Assembly (NCBI GenBank): GCA_013214545.1
Contig: JABSQB010000012.1
Span: 16,622-80,621, forward strand
DNA length: 64,000 bases
Direction of reading: 5' to 3'
Source: Henriciella sp.
GTDB taxonomy: Bacteria > Pseudomonadota > Alphaproteobacteria > Caulobacterales > Hyphomonadaceae
Positions 35,460 through 44,077 of the stretch are shown here, in pieces. Below the pieces are notes generated by a model. It was not told the DNA's origin and did no database searches. It saw nothing but the letters and a program-made list of their open reading frames with translations. Within the stretch, counting starts at the first letter, position 1; each line of letters begins with the position of its first letter. A program made the position numbers and the translations under genes.

Positions 35460-36115
35460 CCGCCTCTCCACTTTTCTCCGCTTTCCGATCTTCGCTTTCT
35501 GAAGCCTGGGCCTCTGGCGCAGGTCTCTTGCTCCCCTTGGGCTTCTTTGCCGGAACCGCCGCGTTGGTGCCGTTTACGCTCGGATCGGATGCCGAACTGC
35601 TCAGCCGGGTCGGACCCGGAATCCTGTGGCTCGCGCTGGCACTCTCCTCGATGGTCACGCTGGAGCGCGTGTTTCAGGCAGACTTGCAAGACGGCGCCCT
35701 CGATCTCTGGCTCCAGGATACCGGATCAATCTCACTAGTCGCGGCGATCAAAACACTGACCCACTGGCTCGTTTCCGGGTTTCCTTTGGTTCTGCTGACA
35801 CCGCTGATTGGCTTCATGCTCGGTGTTTCACCCGACAAGATGGTCCCGGCTATGCTCAGCTATGCCTTGGGCGGGCTCGTCTTCTTCCTTTGGGGCGGGG
35901 TCGCTGCGGCGCTGTCTGCCAGCGTCGCACGAGCCGGTTTGTTGATCGCCCTGATTGCGCTGCCGCTATATGTGCCGGCTTTGATTTTCGGCGTGCAGGT
36001 CGTGGATGCAGGTCTGGAGAGCCCGAGTTTCCTTTTCCTTTGCGCCTGTACTCTGTTCGCACTTGGTGTCGCACCTGCTGCAATGGGCGCGGCTTTGCGG
36101 TTGGCGGCGGAGTAG
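35456..36115 (+). CDS. ccmB: heme exporter membrane protein CcmB
   Basis: A 219-residue inner-membrane subunit with six predicted TM helices. Family landmarks are ILWLALALSSMVTLERVFQA and DLQDGALDLWL after the second helix, and GFPLVLLTPLIGFMLGV. It starts at a TTG inside the ccmA stop (TTGA). It works with CcmA, CcmC and CcmD in releasing heme-loaded CcmE; ccmE is not in this window. Confidence 0.92.
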   Translation: MTASPLFSAFRSSLSEAWASGAGLLLPLGFFAGTAALVPFTLGSDAELLSRVGPGILWLALALSSMVTLERVFQADLQDGALDLWLQDTGSISLVAAIKTLTHWLVSGFPLVLLTPLIGFMLGVSPDKMVPAMLSYALGGLVFFLWGGVAAALSASVARAGLLIALIALPLYVPALIFGVQVVDAGLESPSFLFLCACTLFALGVAPAAMGAALRLAAE

Positions 36116-36135
36116 AGGAAGGTTATCTGTCCACC

Positions 36136-36903
36136 ATGCTGTCCTATCTCGCCAATCCGTTACGCTTCATGCGGTTTTCGCGCCTCGCTGTGCCGATCTG
36201 CTTTGCACTTGGCGCGATCATGATTGGCTGGAGCCTGTATAACGGACTCTTGGTCGTTCCCCCGGACGAGAAACAAGGCGGCGATCTGATGCGCGCCATG
36301 TTTACGCATGTCCCATCAGCCTGGCTCTGCATGGGGCTTTATGCGGCGCTCGCGGGCGCAAGTTTCGTTTGGTACATCTGGCGCCATGAGCTTGCCGATG
36401 TCGCCGCGCGCGCGATTGCGCCGATCGGCGCGGGATATACAGCGCTTTGCTTTATCACTGGTTCGATCTGGGGGCAGAAAGGTTGGGGCGCTGGCTGGCA
36501 CAATCTGATCCTTGGCGACAGCCGTCTGATGTCAGTCCTGGTCCTGTTCTTTCTATTCCTCGGCTATATCGCGCTGCGCGCCGCCCTCGAGACCCGTCAG
36601 AAGGCCGCGCGTGCCGCGGCTATTCTGGCCATGGTCGGCATCGTCAATGTTCCGATCATCAAAGTGTCGGTCGATATGTGGCAGACAACGACCATTCATC
36701 AGCCCTCAAGTGTGCTCAGCATCGGTAACTCAGAGCCTCGCGCCGAAGACGAAGGGATGAACCCGGTTTACTTGCAACAACTCTTGTGGGGCTTTGGCGG
36801 CCATACGCTGCTGGCGTCCGCGATGATCCTGATGTTGATGAGGTCTGAGGTATATACTCAGCAAGCCGATCGCCAGCTGGCGCTTAAATTGGAGGCCAGC
36901 TAA
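36136..36903 (+). CDS. ccmC: heme-handling protein CcmC, variant WWD motif
   Basis: The 255-residue, six-TM protein that transfers heme to CcmE. The two axial histidines are in place (MFTHVPSAWLCMGLY and TIHQPSSVLSIGNSEP). The periplasmic tryptophan-rich segment, normally WGTWWVWDARLTS, instead reads GWGAGWHNLILGDSRLMS, with four extra residues and two tryptophans lost, while the flanks are normal (FITGSIWGQK before, VLVLFFLFLGYIALRA after). The start at ATG 36136 is by similarity; the frame is open much further upstream but that part overlaps ccmB. Confidence 0.9.
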   Translation: MLSYLANPLRFMRFSRLAVPICFALGAIMIGWSLYNGLLVVPPDEKQGGDLMRAMFTHVPSAWLCMGLYAALAGASFVWYIWRHELADVAARAIAPIGAGYTALCFITGSIWGQKGWGAGWHNLILGDSRLMSVLVLFFLFLGYIALRAALETRQKAARAAAILAMVGIVNVPIIKVSVDMWQTTTIHQPSSVLSIGNSEPRAEDEGMNPVYLQQLLWGFGGHTLLASAMILMLMRSEVYTQQADRQLALKLEAS

Positions 36904-36905
36904 GC

Positions 36906-37055
36906 ATGCCTGATTTTGGAGATGATGCCATCTATGTCTGGTCGATCACGCTGATCGGCCTGATCTTGCCGATCCTGATGGCGGGGCTGAGCTTATTGCG
37001 CGTGCATTTGTCGAAGGCGCGCCTGGAGCGTCTGAAACAAGAAGACGCCGTTTGA
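36906..37055 (+). CDS. ccmD: heme exporter subunit CcmD
   Basis: A 49-residue single-helix protein: an acidic start (MPDFGDDAIYVWSITLIGLI), one TM and a basic amphipathic tail (LSKARLERLKQEDAV). This is the standard CcmD layout and position right after ccmC (2-bp gap). It stabilises the CcmC-CcmE complex and helps heme release by CcmAB. The stop lies 4 bp from the convergent MarR stop. Confidence 0.85.
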   Translation: MPDFGDDAIYVWSITLIGLILPILMAGLSLLRVHLSKARLERLKQEDAV

Positions 37056-37059
37056 GCGT

Positions 37060-37569
37060 CTATTTCTTTTTCTTTTTCTTCTTCTTTTTCTTCTTCTTGG
37101 ATTTGCGCGGCTCTTCCTCTTCGTCCTCATAGTCGCCTGAGATCACGGACAGAGACAGAAGCAGGCTTTCGCGGCGCGATTTGCGAAGCTCCTCAGTCAG
37201 AACCTCATCGGCCGCCATGACATCAGGAGCTGCCCCCTTAAAGGCGGCGCGGCCAGCATCGGTCAGAGAAACCGCCTTGGCGCGGGCATCTTCCTTTGAT
37301 TTCACCCGCTGGACGAGACCGGTCTTCTCCATCCGCGAAACCATGTCAGCGAGGGTAGAGCGGTCGATACCGGTCACATCAACGAGGCTGGACTGGCTTT
37401 GGCCATCATCATCATTCAGCGCTGCGAGGACGGCGAACTGCCGGATGGTGAGTCCCTTATCGGCGAGCGCGGCGGCTGATTCATTCACCGCCGCCTGCTG
37501 CGCACGGTGCAACAAGTGGGTCACAGACCGGGCGAGCGTAAATTCGTCACTCATCTCTTGCTTGCTCAT
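37060..37569 (-). CDS. MarR family regulator with poly-lysine tail
   Basis: A 169-residue winged-helix regulator. The recognition region reads LTIRQFAVLAALNDDDGQSQ, SSLVDVTGIDRSTLADMVSR and the wing LVQRVKSKEDARAKAVSLT. The C-terminus is unusual: an acidic patch (DYEDEEEEP) and then 12 consecutive lysines encoded by a near-pure purine tract (37063-37098). Target genes are unknown; the divergent NUDIX gene is a candidate. ATG 37569 follows AAGG by about 8 nt; a GTG directly precedes it. Confidence 0.87.
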   Translation of the reverse strand: MSKQEMSDEFTLARSVTHLLHRAQQAAVNESAAALADKGLTIRQFAVLAALNDDDGQSQSSLVDVTGIDRSTLADMVSRMEKTGLVQRVKSKEDARAKAVSLTDAGRAAFKGAAPDVMAADEVLTEELRKSRRESLLLSLSVISGDYEDEEEEPRKSKKKKKKKKKKKK

Positions 37570-37674
37570 CACCGCCGCCTTAGTTCCTGTTTCAGCCCCT
37601 ACTGCACTGTAAAAGCAAACTTACCGTGTGCAGATCAATCGAATTCTCCCATAAAGCGAGAGGCTGACAGAAAA

Positions 37675-38211
37675 ATGACAGTCAAAGCCGCCCCCGAATT
37701 TGCCCTCGAAATCCCGCCAGGAGACGATAAAGAGCGGCGGGTCTGTCAGCGCTGTGATTTCATCGACTATCAAAACCCGAAAATTGTTGCTGGTGCCGTG
37801 GTCCTGAAAGACGACAAGATATTGCTCTGTAAACGTGCAATTGAGCCGCGAAAAGGGTTCTGGACCTTGCCGGCCGGATTCATGGAACTCGGCGAGTCAG
37901 TGGAAGAAGCCGCCAAACGCGAAGCGCAGGAAGAGGCGCTGGCTGATATTGAGATTGATCGCTTGCTGGCCGTCTATTCCGTTCCGCGCATTGGACAGGT
38001 GCAGGTCATGTTTCGTGCGCACTTGAAGGGAGATTTCGGAGTTGGACCAGAGAGCGAGGAAGTGAAGCTTGTCGACTGGAAGGACATTCCGTGGTCGGAG
38101 CTATCCTTCCCGACCGTCGTCTGGGCCCTCACGCATTATGCTGAGACCCGCGATCAGGCGAACTTCGCCCCTTTTGCCAATCCGCCTGGAACTGACGGGC
38201 TGACCCGCTAA
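37675..38211 (+). CDS. NUDIX hydrolase with short N-terminal zinc-ribbon-like motif
   Basis: A 178-residue pyrophosphohydrolase. The Nudix box is complete (GFMELGESVEEAAKREAQEE). The N-terminal RRVCQRCDFIDYQNPKI provides a CxxC pair typical of NudC-like or ADP-ribose/NADH-type NUDIX enzymes, though a second pair is not seen. The substrate is not predictable. ATG 37675 is chosen; the frame upstream overlaps the promoter region of the MarR gene. The last codon overlaps the convergent IspZ-like gene by 4 bp. Confidence 0.88.
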   Translation: MTVKAAPEFALEIPPGDDKERRVCQRCDFIDYQNPKIVAGAVVLKDDKILLCKRAIEPRKGFWTLPAGFMELGESVEEAAKREAQEEALADIEIDRLLAVYSVPRIGQVQVMFRAHLKGDFGVGPESEEVKLVDWKDIPWSELSFPTVVWALTHYAETRDQANFAPFANPPGTDGLTR

Positions 38212-38924
38212 GCAGTCTTAGGCTCGCGCAGGTGCTTCAGCGTGTACGGCACGTTCGCGGCACCAAAGATGAAGGTGATGACCATATTGCCGAGCTTCCA
38301 ATTCGCCCAGACATCCTCGGCATCGCGGGATCCGAAGGTCAGGCCGAGAAACTCATAGCTTCCGGCCGGCGCGATCGTTGCGCCCAGCACTCTCAGAGGC
38401 TCCTCGAAGCCCGGGGCGAAATAGCGCCACAGGAACTCGTTCCAGATCGCCATAGCGACAAAGAACAGACCCCAGCGAATGGCTAGCGTACGCCAGGCAA
38501 AATCGGGGAGGTCGAACACTTTGTCGAACATCACCTTCCAGATATTGTGCCCCATGGCGAGACTGCCGAAGATGATGCCGGCCAGGAACAATTGCTGGAT
38601 CGTCGGTTTGATGAACAGGAAGGATTTTTCCTGCAGCACAATGCCGAGCAATCCAAAGCCACCCACGATCGTCGCCGTAAACACCAGGAAGAGTGGGACG
38701 TCTTCGCCGCGCCGCAGATAATTGCTAACCGCCCATAGCGTGGCAACGATCAGGACCCCTGTCGCCCAGTAAAGCGCCGTATCCGGACTGGCCCAGGTGT
38801 CATTTATCGTGACGTTGCGCATCACATTATAGACGAGGATAAATCCAATCACAGGGACAAGGTCGCCCCAGATCTGATTGGCCTTGTCGGCGGCCGTGCC
38901 AAGATCATTGTTCTGTTCGGTCAT
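38208..38924 (-). CDS. inner-membrane septation protein, IspZ/YciB family
   Basis: A 238-residue multi-pass protein. Family landmarks are YWATGVLIVATLWAV, LQEKSFLFIKPTIQQLFLAG and the conserved LAIRWGLFFVAMAIWNEFLW. About six TM helices are visible. YciB/IspZ proteins influence cell-envelope synthesis at the division site in other bacteria. The N-terminal 20 residues and an insert of about 30 residues before the last helix make it longer than the E. coli form. Confidence 0.87.
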   Translation of the reverse strand: MTEQNNDLGTAADKANQIWGDLVPVIGFILVYNVMRNVTINDTWASPDTALYWATGVLIVATLWAVSNYLRRGEDVPLFLVFTATIVGGFGLLGIVLQEKSFLFIKPTIQQLFLAGIIFGSLAMGHNIWKVMFDKVFDLPDFAWRTLAIRWGLFFVAMAIWNEFLWRYFAPGFEEPLRVLGATIAPAGSYEFLGLTFGSRDAEDVWANWKLGNMVITFIFGAANVPYTLKHLREPKTA

Positions 38925-39003
38925 GTGTGAGTCTACGCTGCAGCGCGCCCTTTGGATGCCTGTCTGGTGCTCACAAAGCCGTGTGCGGGCTTAGCGTCAA
39001 GCG

Positions 39004-39873
39004 CTAAGGCGCAAACTCCAGCATCATCAGACCGACAGCGAGCACGGACGCAGCTGCAACGCGCCGCGGCCCGAACGCTTCTTTCAGGAAAACCGCTCCA
39101 AAGATCGCCCCGAACACAACCGAGGTTTCCCGGATCGCCGTGACGTTCGCGGCATCTGATAGCGTGAACGCCCACAGGGCTGCGCCGTAAGATACCGTTC
39201 CGAGCAGGCCGCCAATCGTTCCATCACGGATCTGCGGCGCGATATTCGCCCAGACCTGGCCGCGCCGGATCCAGAACATCGCTGCGGTGATGCCAATCCA
39301 GTCGAGTAGGAACAGCCAGACGACGAATGTGAACACTGTCTCGGCGTCCGCCGCGAGGCGCGTACCATTGGCATCGGCGACGGAATAGAAGGCGATGCCG
39401 AGCGCCGTGACCACAGCCCAGAAAAGCGCTGCCTGTTTGATCGGCGGATGTTTTGCGCCTTTCTGTTCTGGCATCGCGAAAACGATCAGTGCAGCGGTCG
39501 CCATCAGCAGGCCGACCCATCCGAGCGCGCTCGGGCTCTCATTCAGCGCAAAGGTGGCCGTAACCGCCGTCAACAAAGGCGCCAGCCCGCGCATCACTGG
39601 GAAGACCAGAGATAAGTCGCCGCGATGCAGCGCCCGGATCATTGCGAACTGATAGAACCAGTGAACCACGACTGAAATGCCCAGCGCGCCCCAAACCGTC
39701 GCGGTCGGCATCGGGACAAACGGGATGAATGGCACGACGCTCAAGGCCATGGCGATCGAGACGATCATTCGCGTCGAGAGCACATCACCGCCGCGCTTCA
39801 CGAACAGGTTCGTCGCCGCCACCGTGATCGCGGACAGAAGGCACAGGAATATCGGGAACGCGCTGGAACTCAT
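39004..39873 (-). CDS. EamA/DMT family transporter
   Basis: A second ten-TM EamA-type exporter in this window, 289 residues, beginning at ATG 39873 (SSSAFPIFLCLLSAITVAAT). The two-repeat layout is clear and the length normal. The predicted ribosome site (GAGG, 39881-39884) is in the 3' arm of a hairpin directly before the ATG. Substrate unknown. It lies 51 bp downstream of nfuA on the same strand. Confidence 0.85.
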   Translation of the reverse strand: MSSSAFPIFLCLLSAITVAATNLFVKRGGDVLSTRMIVSIAMALSVVPFIPFVPMPTATVWGALGISVVVHWFYQFAMIRALHRGDLSLVFPVMRGLAPLLTAVTATFALNESPSALGWVGLLMATAALIVFAMPEQKGAKHPPIKQAALFWAVVTALGIAFYSVADANGTRLAADAETVFTFVVWLFLLDWIGITAAMFWIRRGQVWANIAPQIRDGTIGGLLGTVSYGAALWAFTLSDAANVTAIRETSVVFGAIFGAVFLKEAFGPRRVAAASVLAVGLMMLEFAP

Positions 39874-39877
39874 TCCG

Positions 39878-39899
39878 CCGCCTCGCGCATCGGAGGCGG
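39878..39899 (-). promoter_or_regulatory. hairpin occluding the EamA ribosome site
   Basis: A perfect 7-bp GC-rich stem (CCGCCTC with GAGGCGG) with an 8-nt loop ends 4 nt before the ATG at 39873 on the minus strand and includes the GAGG ribosome site. No U-run follows, so a terminator for upstream nfuA is unlikely. Confidence 0.45.
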
Positions 39900-39923
39900 G
39901 GAAGTCAAGTTATAGCGGCTATG

Positions 39924-40511
39924 CTAAAGCGCGGCCTCGACCGCGGTGACCTCCGGAACATAGGCTTTGAGCATGTTCTCAATGCCTTGTTTCAGCGTGA
40001 AGGTAGAGGATGGGCAACCGGCGCAGGCGCCGCGCATCGACAAATGGACAATGCCGGATTCAGGCTCAAACCGGTGGAAGACAATATCACCACCATCCTG
40101 AGCCACAGCCGGGCGGACCCGGGTCTCGATCAGCTCGATGATCTCGCCGACAATTTCGGCCGCGTCGCCTTCATAGTCGTCGGCAGAGCCGCCAGTTTCG
40201 CTTTCGGCTTGAGATGAGGCATCCGTGCTCATAACTGGCAAACCAGCCACAAAATGATCCATGATCGCGGCGAGCGCCATCGGGCGGACATGTTTCCAAT
40301 CGAAGTCTGCGTCCTTGGTCAGAGAGATGAAATCGCTGCCGAGGAAGACCCGAACGACACCTTGCACGCCGAACAGGTTTTGCGCCAGCGGGCTCGTTCC
40401 TGCCTCTTCAATCGCGGCGAAATCATAAGGCCCGGTATCGCCAGTGACGGGCTGGCCTGGCAGGAATTTCAGTGTGTCTGGATTTGGTGTCGGTTCGGTT
40501 TGAATAAACAT
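39924..40511 (-). CDS. NfuA-like iron-sulfur carrier (NifU C-terminal domain)
   Basis: A 195-residue scaffold or carrier. The N-terminal Nfu domain (MFIQTEPTPNPDTLKFLPGQ, then SPLAQNLFGVQGV) is followed by the NifU-type domain with RPAVAQDGGDIVFHRFE and the cluster-binding CxxC in MRGACAGCPSSTFTLKQG. Such proteins deliver [4Fe-4S] clusters to targets such as aconitase, whose gene is 5 kb away. ATG 40511 is used; an earlier in-frame start at 40532 lacks similarity. Confidence 0.92.
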   Translation of the reverse strand: MFIQTEPTPNPDTLKFLPGQPVTGDTGPYDFAAIEEAGTSPLAQNLFGVQGVVRVFLGSDFISLTKDADFDWKHVRPMALAAIMDHFVAGLPVMSTDASSQAESETGGSADDYEGDAAEIVGEIIELIETRVRPAVAQDGGDIVFHRFEPESGIVHLSMRGACAGCPSSTFTLKQGIENMLKAYVPEVTAVEAAL

Positions 40512-40597
40512 GGGGCCTCGCAGGCCTTTCATTCAGCTTTGATCAGCCTCTTAAATGAGCGACATAGCCCGAATTTCAAGGTTGCAGACTGACTGCT

Positions 40598-41650
40598 CTA
40601 TTCGGACGCATCAGCGACAGCGAGCGTCTCCGCTTCCTGCGCTTGCAGGACAGTGATGAAATCAGCCGTCGCAGTTTCGATCTCGGTCAGATAGTACATC
40701 ATCGCAGCCGGATGGTCAGCCAGGATGGAGCCGGTTCCAGCCTGGCTTGAGACGAACATCGGGTTGAACGTCGCCGCCCGGCGCCAGGCAAACAGCGCGC
40801 GGTCGCGGGCCTCAGCTGCAGCGCGGGTGCGCACAAGCTCAGGCTCCTGGATCAAGGATGACATCATCAATTGAGAGGCCACTTGGGCATAAGCCCGCGT
40901 ATTGTAGACCGCTTCAATATCCGCGCGGGAGGCTGGCCAGGCTTCAGCGCGATCGACATGCGTGCGTAGGCGCGCTTTGGAATCAGCGGCCCAGCTTTTG
41001 TAGAGGTTAAGCTCATCGACCATGATGCCGAGCCCTTTAGGCTGCGCAGCCAGTCCGCGCGACAGACGGCCTTCATAGCTCTGTAGAGCCTCCGCGGCGG
41101 CGTTCAGGCGCGGCACAGCTTCAGCTTCCTGAGATGGCACCAGCAGGCGCGCTGCAGCGAGCAGATCGGAATCTGGCACGCCTTGTTCACGCGATGCGTG
41201 TTCGGAGGCCAGGAGCGTGAATTCAGAGAGCGCGCCGGTCACGCCTTCCTGCCAGGCAGGCAGGGCTGTGAGACGTGCCTGAGGGTGCCACCAGGACCGA
41301 TCGGCAGCCCACCCAGCGACGGTCAGTTCACGACCGAGCAGTGTCATCGCGGTGCCTGTATCGTTCGAATACCATGGCGCCGCCGAAGACAGAATGACAG
41401 CGCTCGAATCGACCTTGTGTCCGAGAACCGTCATCGCCGGGTAGCCGCCAACAAGGATCAGAACGAGGCCGAGTTTTGCTGTGCCAATGATGCGCCGCCA
41501 GAAGCGACCAATCGCAGCCGCAAGCGGACTTGGCTCTGCGTCATCAAGATAAGCTTCGGAAATGTCGGCTCCCAAAAGAGTGACAACGGGCTTACCGTCA
41601 TCATTGTGGGCTTCAATATATTCTACGGGGAGCTTCTCAGCCGCTTTCAT
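40598..41650 (-). CDS. DUF2333 family membrane protein
   Basis: A 350-residue protein with one TM helix near residues 57-77 (LGLVLILVGGYPAMTVLGHK) and a large, mainly helical periplasmic part rich in Ala and Glu. The WYSNDTGTAMTLLGRE and ADRSWWHPQARLTALPAWQ segments fit DUF2333 as I recall it. The function is unknown. ATG 41650 is chosen; upstream codons lack similarity. The 146-bp region to the next gene shows no feature. Confidence 0.68.
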   Translation of the reverse strand: MKAAEKLPVEYIEAHNDDGKPVVTLLGADISEAYLDDAEPSPLAAAIGRFWRRIIGTAKLGLVLILVGGYPAMTVLGHKVDSSAVILSSAAPWYSNDTGTAMTLLGRELTVAGWAADRSWWHPQARLTALPAWQEGVTGALSEFTLLASEHASREQGVPDSDLLAAARLLVPSQEAEAVPRLNAAAEALQSYEGRLSRGLAAQPKGLGIMVDELNLYKSWAADSKARLRTHVDRAEAWPASRADIEAVYNTRAYAQVASQLMMSSLIQEPELVRTRAAAEARDRALFAWRRAATFNPMFVSSQAGTGSILADHPAAMMYYLTEIETATADFITVLQAQEAETLAVADASE

Positions 41651-41796
41651 AGGTACTTCACTCGCAACATGTGTTGATTGAGCCACATGACGCAATAAAT
41701 GCGCCGTTTACAAGTGATTAAGACTTAAAGTTTGGCAAGAGTAAGTCCGTGCGCTGAATTTATGCAGGAATCCGCTGCAGAAATTACAGTTAACGC

Positions 41797-42912
41797 CTAT
41801 TCGACCAAGCGACTTGGATCAACGATTACCGGAGCGCTCGCCACTTCAACTGTGTCATCTTCAACCAGTTTGCCCACGCCGCCTTCTCGCCGTTCGTAAG
41901 CGGCAACAAGAGACATGTAAGGCGGCACGTGGATGATGCCCTCACCCTCAACAGGAGCCTTGATCTCGAAGTGAAGGTGGTAGGTGGTTGGCGTCCCTCC
42001 AAAGTCGTTTGAGACAAGACCGATCACATCCCCGGCCTTAACTGTATCCATGGCGGAAACGCGTAGGCGACGCATGTTCAAGTGGATGTATGTGTAGATG
42101 TTGCCAGTCTCAGTGCCTTTCAGCTGCAGTGAATAGGATCCGATATATTGAATTATACCATCCTCAACAGCGACTACTTCGTGTAATCCGCGGTCACGAA
42201 TCGCTTGCGAACGCATGACTAAACACTCTTCTGCAGTTCCCGTGCGCAAGTCTTGCCCTTGGTGAACTTTATTGGTCGAACAGAGCGGCGTGTTCCGGTT
42301 GGATGTTCGCGTCTCACAAAAATTGTCGCGCCAGGGCATGCTGTAGTTTTCAGGATTGCACTGATCTCCACCAATCGCACCGCCGAACCGATAAACTTGG
42401 GAATTGAGATATGTCGGCGCAGACTTAATGGGGAAGACCATGTCTGGGACATAAATCGTATAGTCGTCGCGACCGAATCCGGTACCCGGAATCAAATCGC
42501 CTGGTGCGTAATACTCGAATTTGACTGGTAAAGGCGGCGGAGGAGGTGGCGGTGAAACAACCGGATCATCTTCGACATCAGTCTCTACATCCGACTCGGT
42601 TTCTGTGTCGGAATCCGTATCGGTCTCTGTTGGCGGTTCTTCATCGGTTACTGGGTCATCCACCGGTGATTCAGGCACCTCGACTAGATCATCAGCAGTA
42701 AGGTCTTCGACCTCGGTTTCGTCGACCGGTGATTCAGCGTCGGTGTTTTCCTCGTTCCAGGGATCATCAACGGGCTCTGTAGGCGGTGGTGGTCCAGGCG
42801 CACCGTCCGGTATGACGGGCCTTGGCTCTTCTTCATACCCAGGCAAGCGAACAACGTCGCAAGCAGACAAGGCGATCGCCGAGACTGCAATTAGTGCCCA
42901 TTTTCTGGTCAT
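41797..42912 (-). CDS. M23 (LytM-type) metallopeptidase lipoprotein
   Basis: A 371-residue lipoprotein (signal ending ALSAC). A long acidic, low-complexity linker (about 25-125) has Thr/Asp/Glu repeats and a run of seven prolines. The C-terminal M23 domain has both zinc motifs, HxxxD in KVHQGQDLRTG (near 218) and HxH in TYHLHFEIK (near 310), so it should cleave peptidoglycan cross-links. Four cysteines lie in the insert before the first motif. ATG overlaps the upstream stop (TAATG). It is the last gene of the subtilase operon. Confidence 0.87.
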   Translation of the reverse strand: MTRKWALIAVSAIALSACDVVRLPGYEEEPRPVIPDGAPGPPPPTEPVDDPWNEENTDAESPVDETEVEDLTADDLVEVPESPVDDPVTDEEPPTETDTDSDTETESDVETDVEDDPVVSPPPPPPPLPVKFEYYAPGDLIPGTGFGRDDYTIYVPDMVFPIKSAPTYLNSQVYRFGGAIGGDQCNPENYSMPWRDNFCETRTSNRNTPLCSTNKVHQGQDLRTGTAEECLVMRSQAIRDRGLHEVVAVEDGIIQYIGSYSLQLKGTETGNIYTYIHLNMRRLRVSAMDTVKAGDVIGLVSNDFGGTPTTYHLHFEIKAPVEGEGIIHVPPYMSLVAAYERREGGVGKLVEDDTVEVASAPVIVDPSRLVE

Positions 42913-43562
42913 TATCTCGTCCCCGCAATTAGTAGTTTCTCTACATCAACCAGCGCTTCTTCCTCCGTCACACAGCTGCCCTTTGCAGGTGTTTCCGGAT
43001 CCTTACACATAAACTCGACCAGATAGGAGGCACCATAGCGACTAAACGACACCTGTGCGCCGGTCAGCGTTTCCTCAAACTTGAGTTCTGAGTCTCTAAC
43101 TGTACCAACCTCGCCGGGCCGCACCACCAGTCGGTCCGTGCCATTGATGATCATGTCATAGATCTCGCCTTTGCGGACCGCAAAATAGCCATCGGCCGTT
43201 GGGCGGAAATCGAGGCTGCTTTCACCGGTCGAGGCGATAGTCACCGGCTCGTCCGGCAACAGGACCGGCACCGCGGGGGAGCCAACGCTAGCGACCTGAA
43301 CCATGCCATTGTCATCCGAATCGCGTGACGCAAAATCCTGGCGCGCCTGGGTCCAGTCAATCGTCGCGGTTTTCGTCTCAGCCGTGTTTCCGGCTGAGGA
43401 GACTTGTACCAGCTCTGTCGATGGCGGCGTCGATTCGGCTTGCTCGATGATCTCTGCTTCGGCTGGCGGCGGAGAATCGTTTTCTGCCGAAGGCACGCGG
43501 ACCAGGGGTCCGCAGGATGCGAGCGCGAAGCCGCAAATGGCTGGCAAAATCAATACACGCAT
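42912..43562 (-). CDS. lipoprotein of unknown function in subtilase operon
   Basis: A 216-residue lipoprotein (signal FALASC). A disordered Pro/Glu/Thr-rich stretch (25-70) precedes a C-terminal domain of about 110 residues with strands (DGYFAVRKGEIYDMIINGTD and LVEFMCKDPETPAKGSC). Two cysteines near the C-terminus could pair. No family is recognised. It starts 3 bp after the preceding lipoprotein gene and overlaps the M23 gene by 1 nt, so co-translation is likely. Confidence 0.7.
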   Translation of the reverse strand: MRVLILPAICGFALASCGPLVRVPSAENDSPPPAEAEIIEQAESTPPSTELVQVSSAGNTAETKTATIDWTQARQDFASRDSDDNGMVQVASVGSPAVPVLLPDEPVTIASTGESSLDFRPTADGYFAVRKGEIYDMIINGTDRLVVRPGEVGTVRDSELKFEETLTGAQVSFSRYGASYLVEFMCKDPETPAKGSCVTEEEALVDVEKLLIAGTR

Positions 43563-43565
43563 GTC

Positions 43566-44057
43566 TTATTTCCCCTCATAGGTCGACGCGACGGAGTCGA
43601 CTTCAGCATAAGCAAGATTGTCCATAGTTTCGAGCGCCGCAATCACATCCGACACTGAACGACGCGCCGGATCGTCTTGAGGCAAGGCCAGGATCAATTC
43701 ACCGGAATAGCTCGCGCGGACCAATTGCAAGCCCTGCAATTGAGGATGCGATGTTGCCCATCTCTGGAACGTCGCCCGCGTGCCTGCCTCATCGCGGCGG
43801 AAGTTCCGATAGACCGGAGTGAGCGCCGGCTCATCGTTAAAGCGGACAATGAAGGTTGCAGCGGGCGCCAGCACAGGTGTGGCCTGCGCCTTCACTATTT
43901 GCGCCGCCTCGATCTGGCTATTGGTCCATTGCGGGAAAAAGGTGAGAGACTCTGCTTTCTGCGTGAACGCCATACAGCCCGTCAGACTGAGCATGCATAA
44001 AAGTGCGGTTAGACCCATTTGACCGCCATAATGCGGCAGGTGTTGCGTTCTCTGCAT
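43566..44057 (-). CDS. lipoprotein resembling a free subtilase propeptide (I9-like)
   Basis: A 163-residue lipoprotein (signal ending LTGC). The mature part has the pattern of a subtilisin propeptide/I9 inhibitor: TFIVRFNDEPALTPVYRNF, then SYSGELILALPQDD and a terminal ALETMDNLAYAEVDSVAS that matches the end of I9 domains. The neighbouring subtilase ends its own prosegment with a similar element (FEYVEKDWLYEHQ). The assignment is from pattern similarity only. ATG 44057 has AGAGGG 7 nt upstream; ATG 44078 overlaps the subtilase stop and is the alternative. Confidence 0.6.
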   Translation of the reverse strand: MQRTQHLPHYGGQMGLTALLCMLSLTGCMAFTQKAESLTFFPQWTNSQIEAAQIVKAQATPVLAPAATFIVRFNDEPALTPVYRNFRRDEAGTRATFQRWATSHPQLQGLQLVRASYSGELILALPQDDPARRSVSDVIAALETMDNLAYAEVDSVASTYEGK

Positions 44058-44077
44058 CAGATTACCCTCTTCTCCCA

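Noticed and set aside
35626..36135. N-terminal extension of CcmC giving a 425-residue protein
   Set aside because: The extension is out-of-frame ccmB sequence; CcmC similarity starts at the ATG at 36136.
41717..41735. TTAA pair upstream of the DUF2333 gene as a CtrA site
   Set aside because: The two TTAA elements are only 3 nt apart, not 7.
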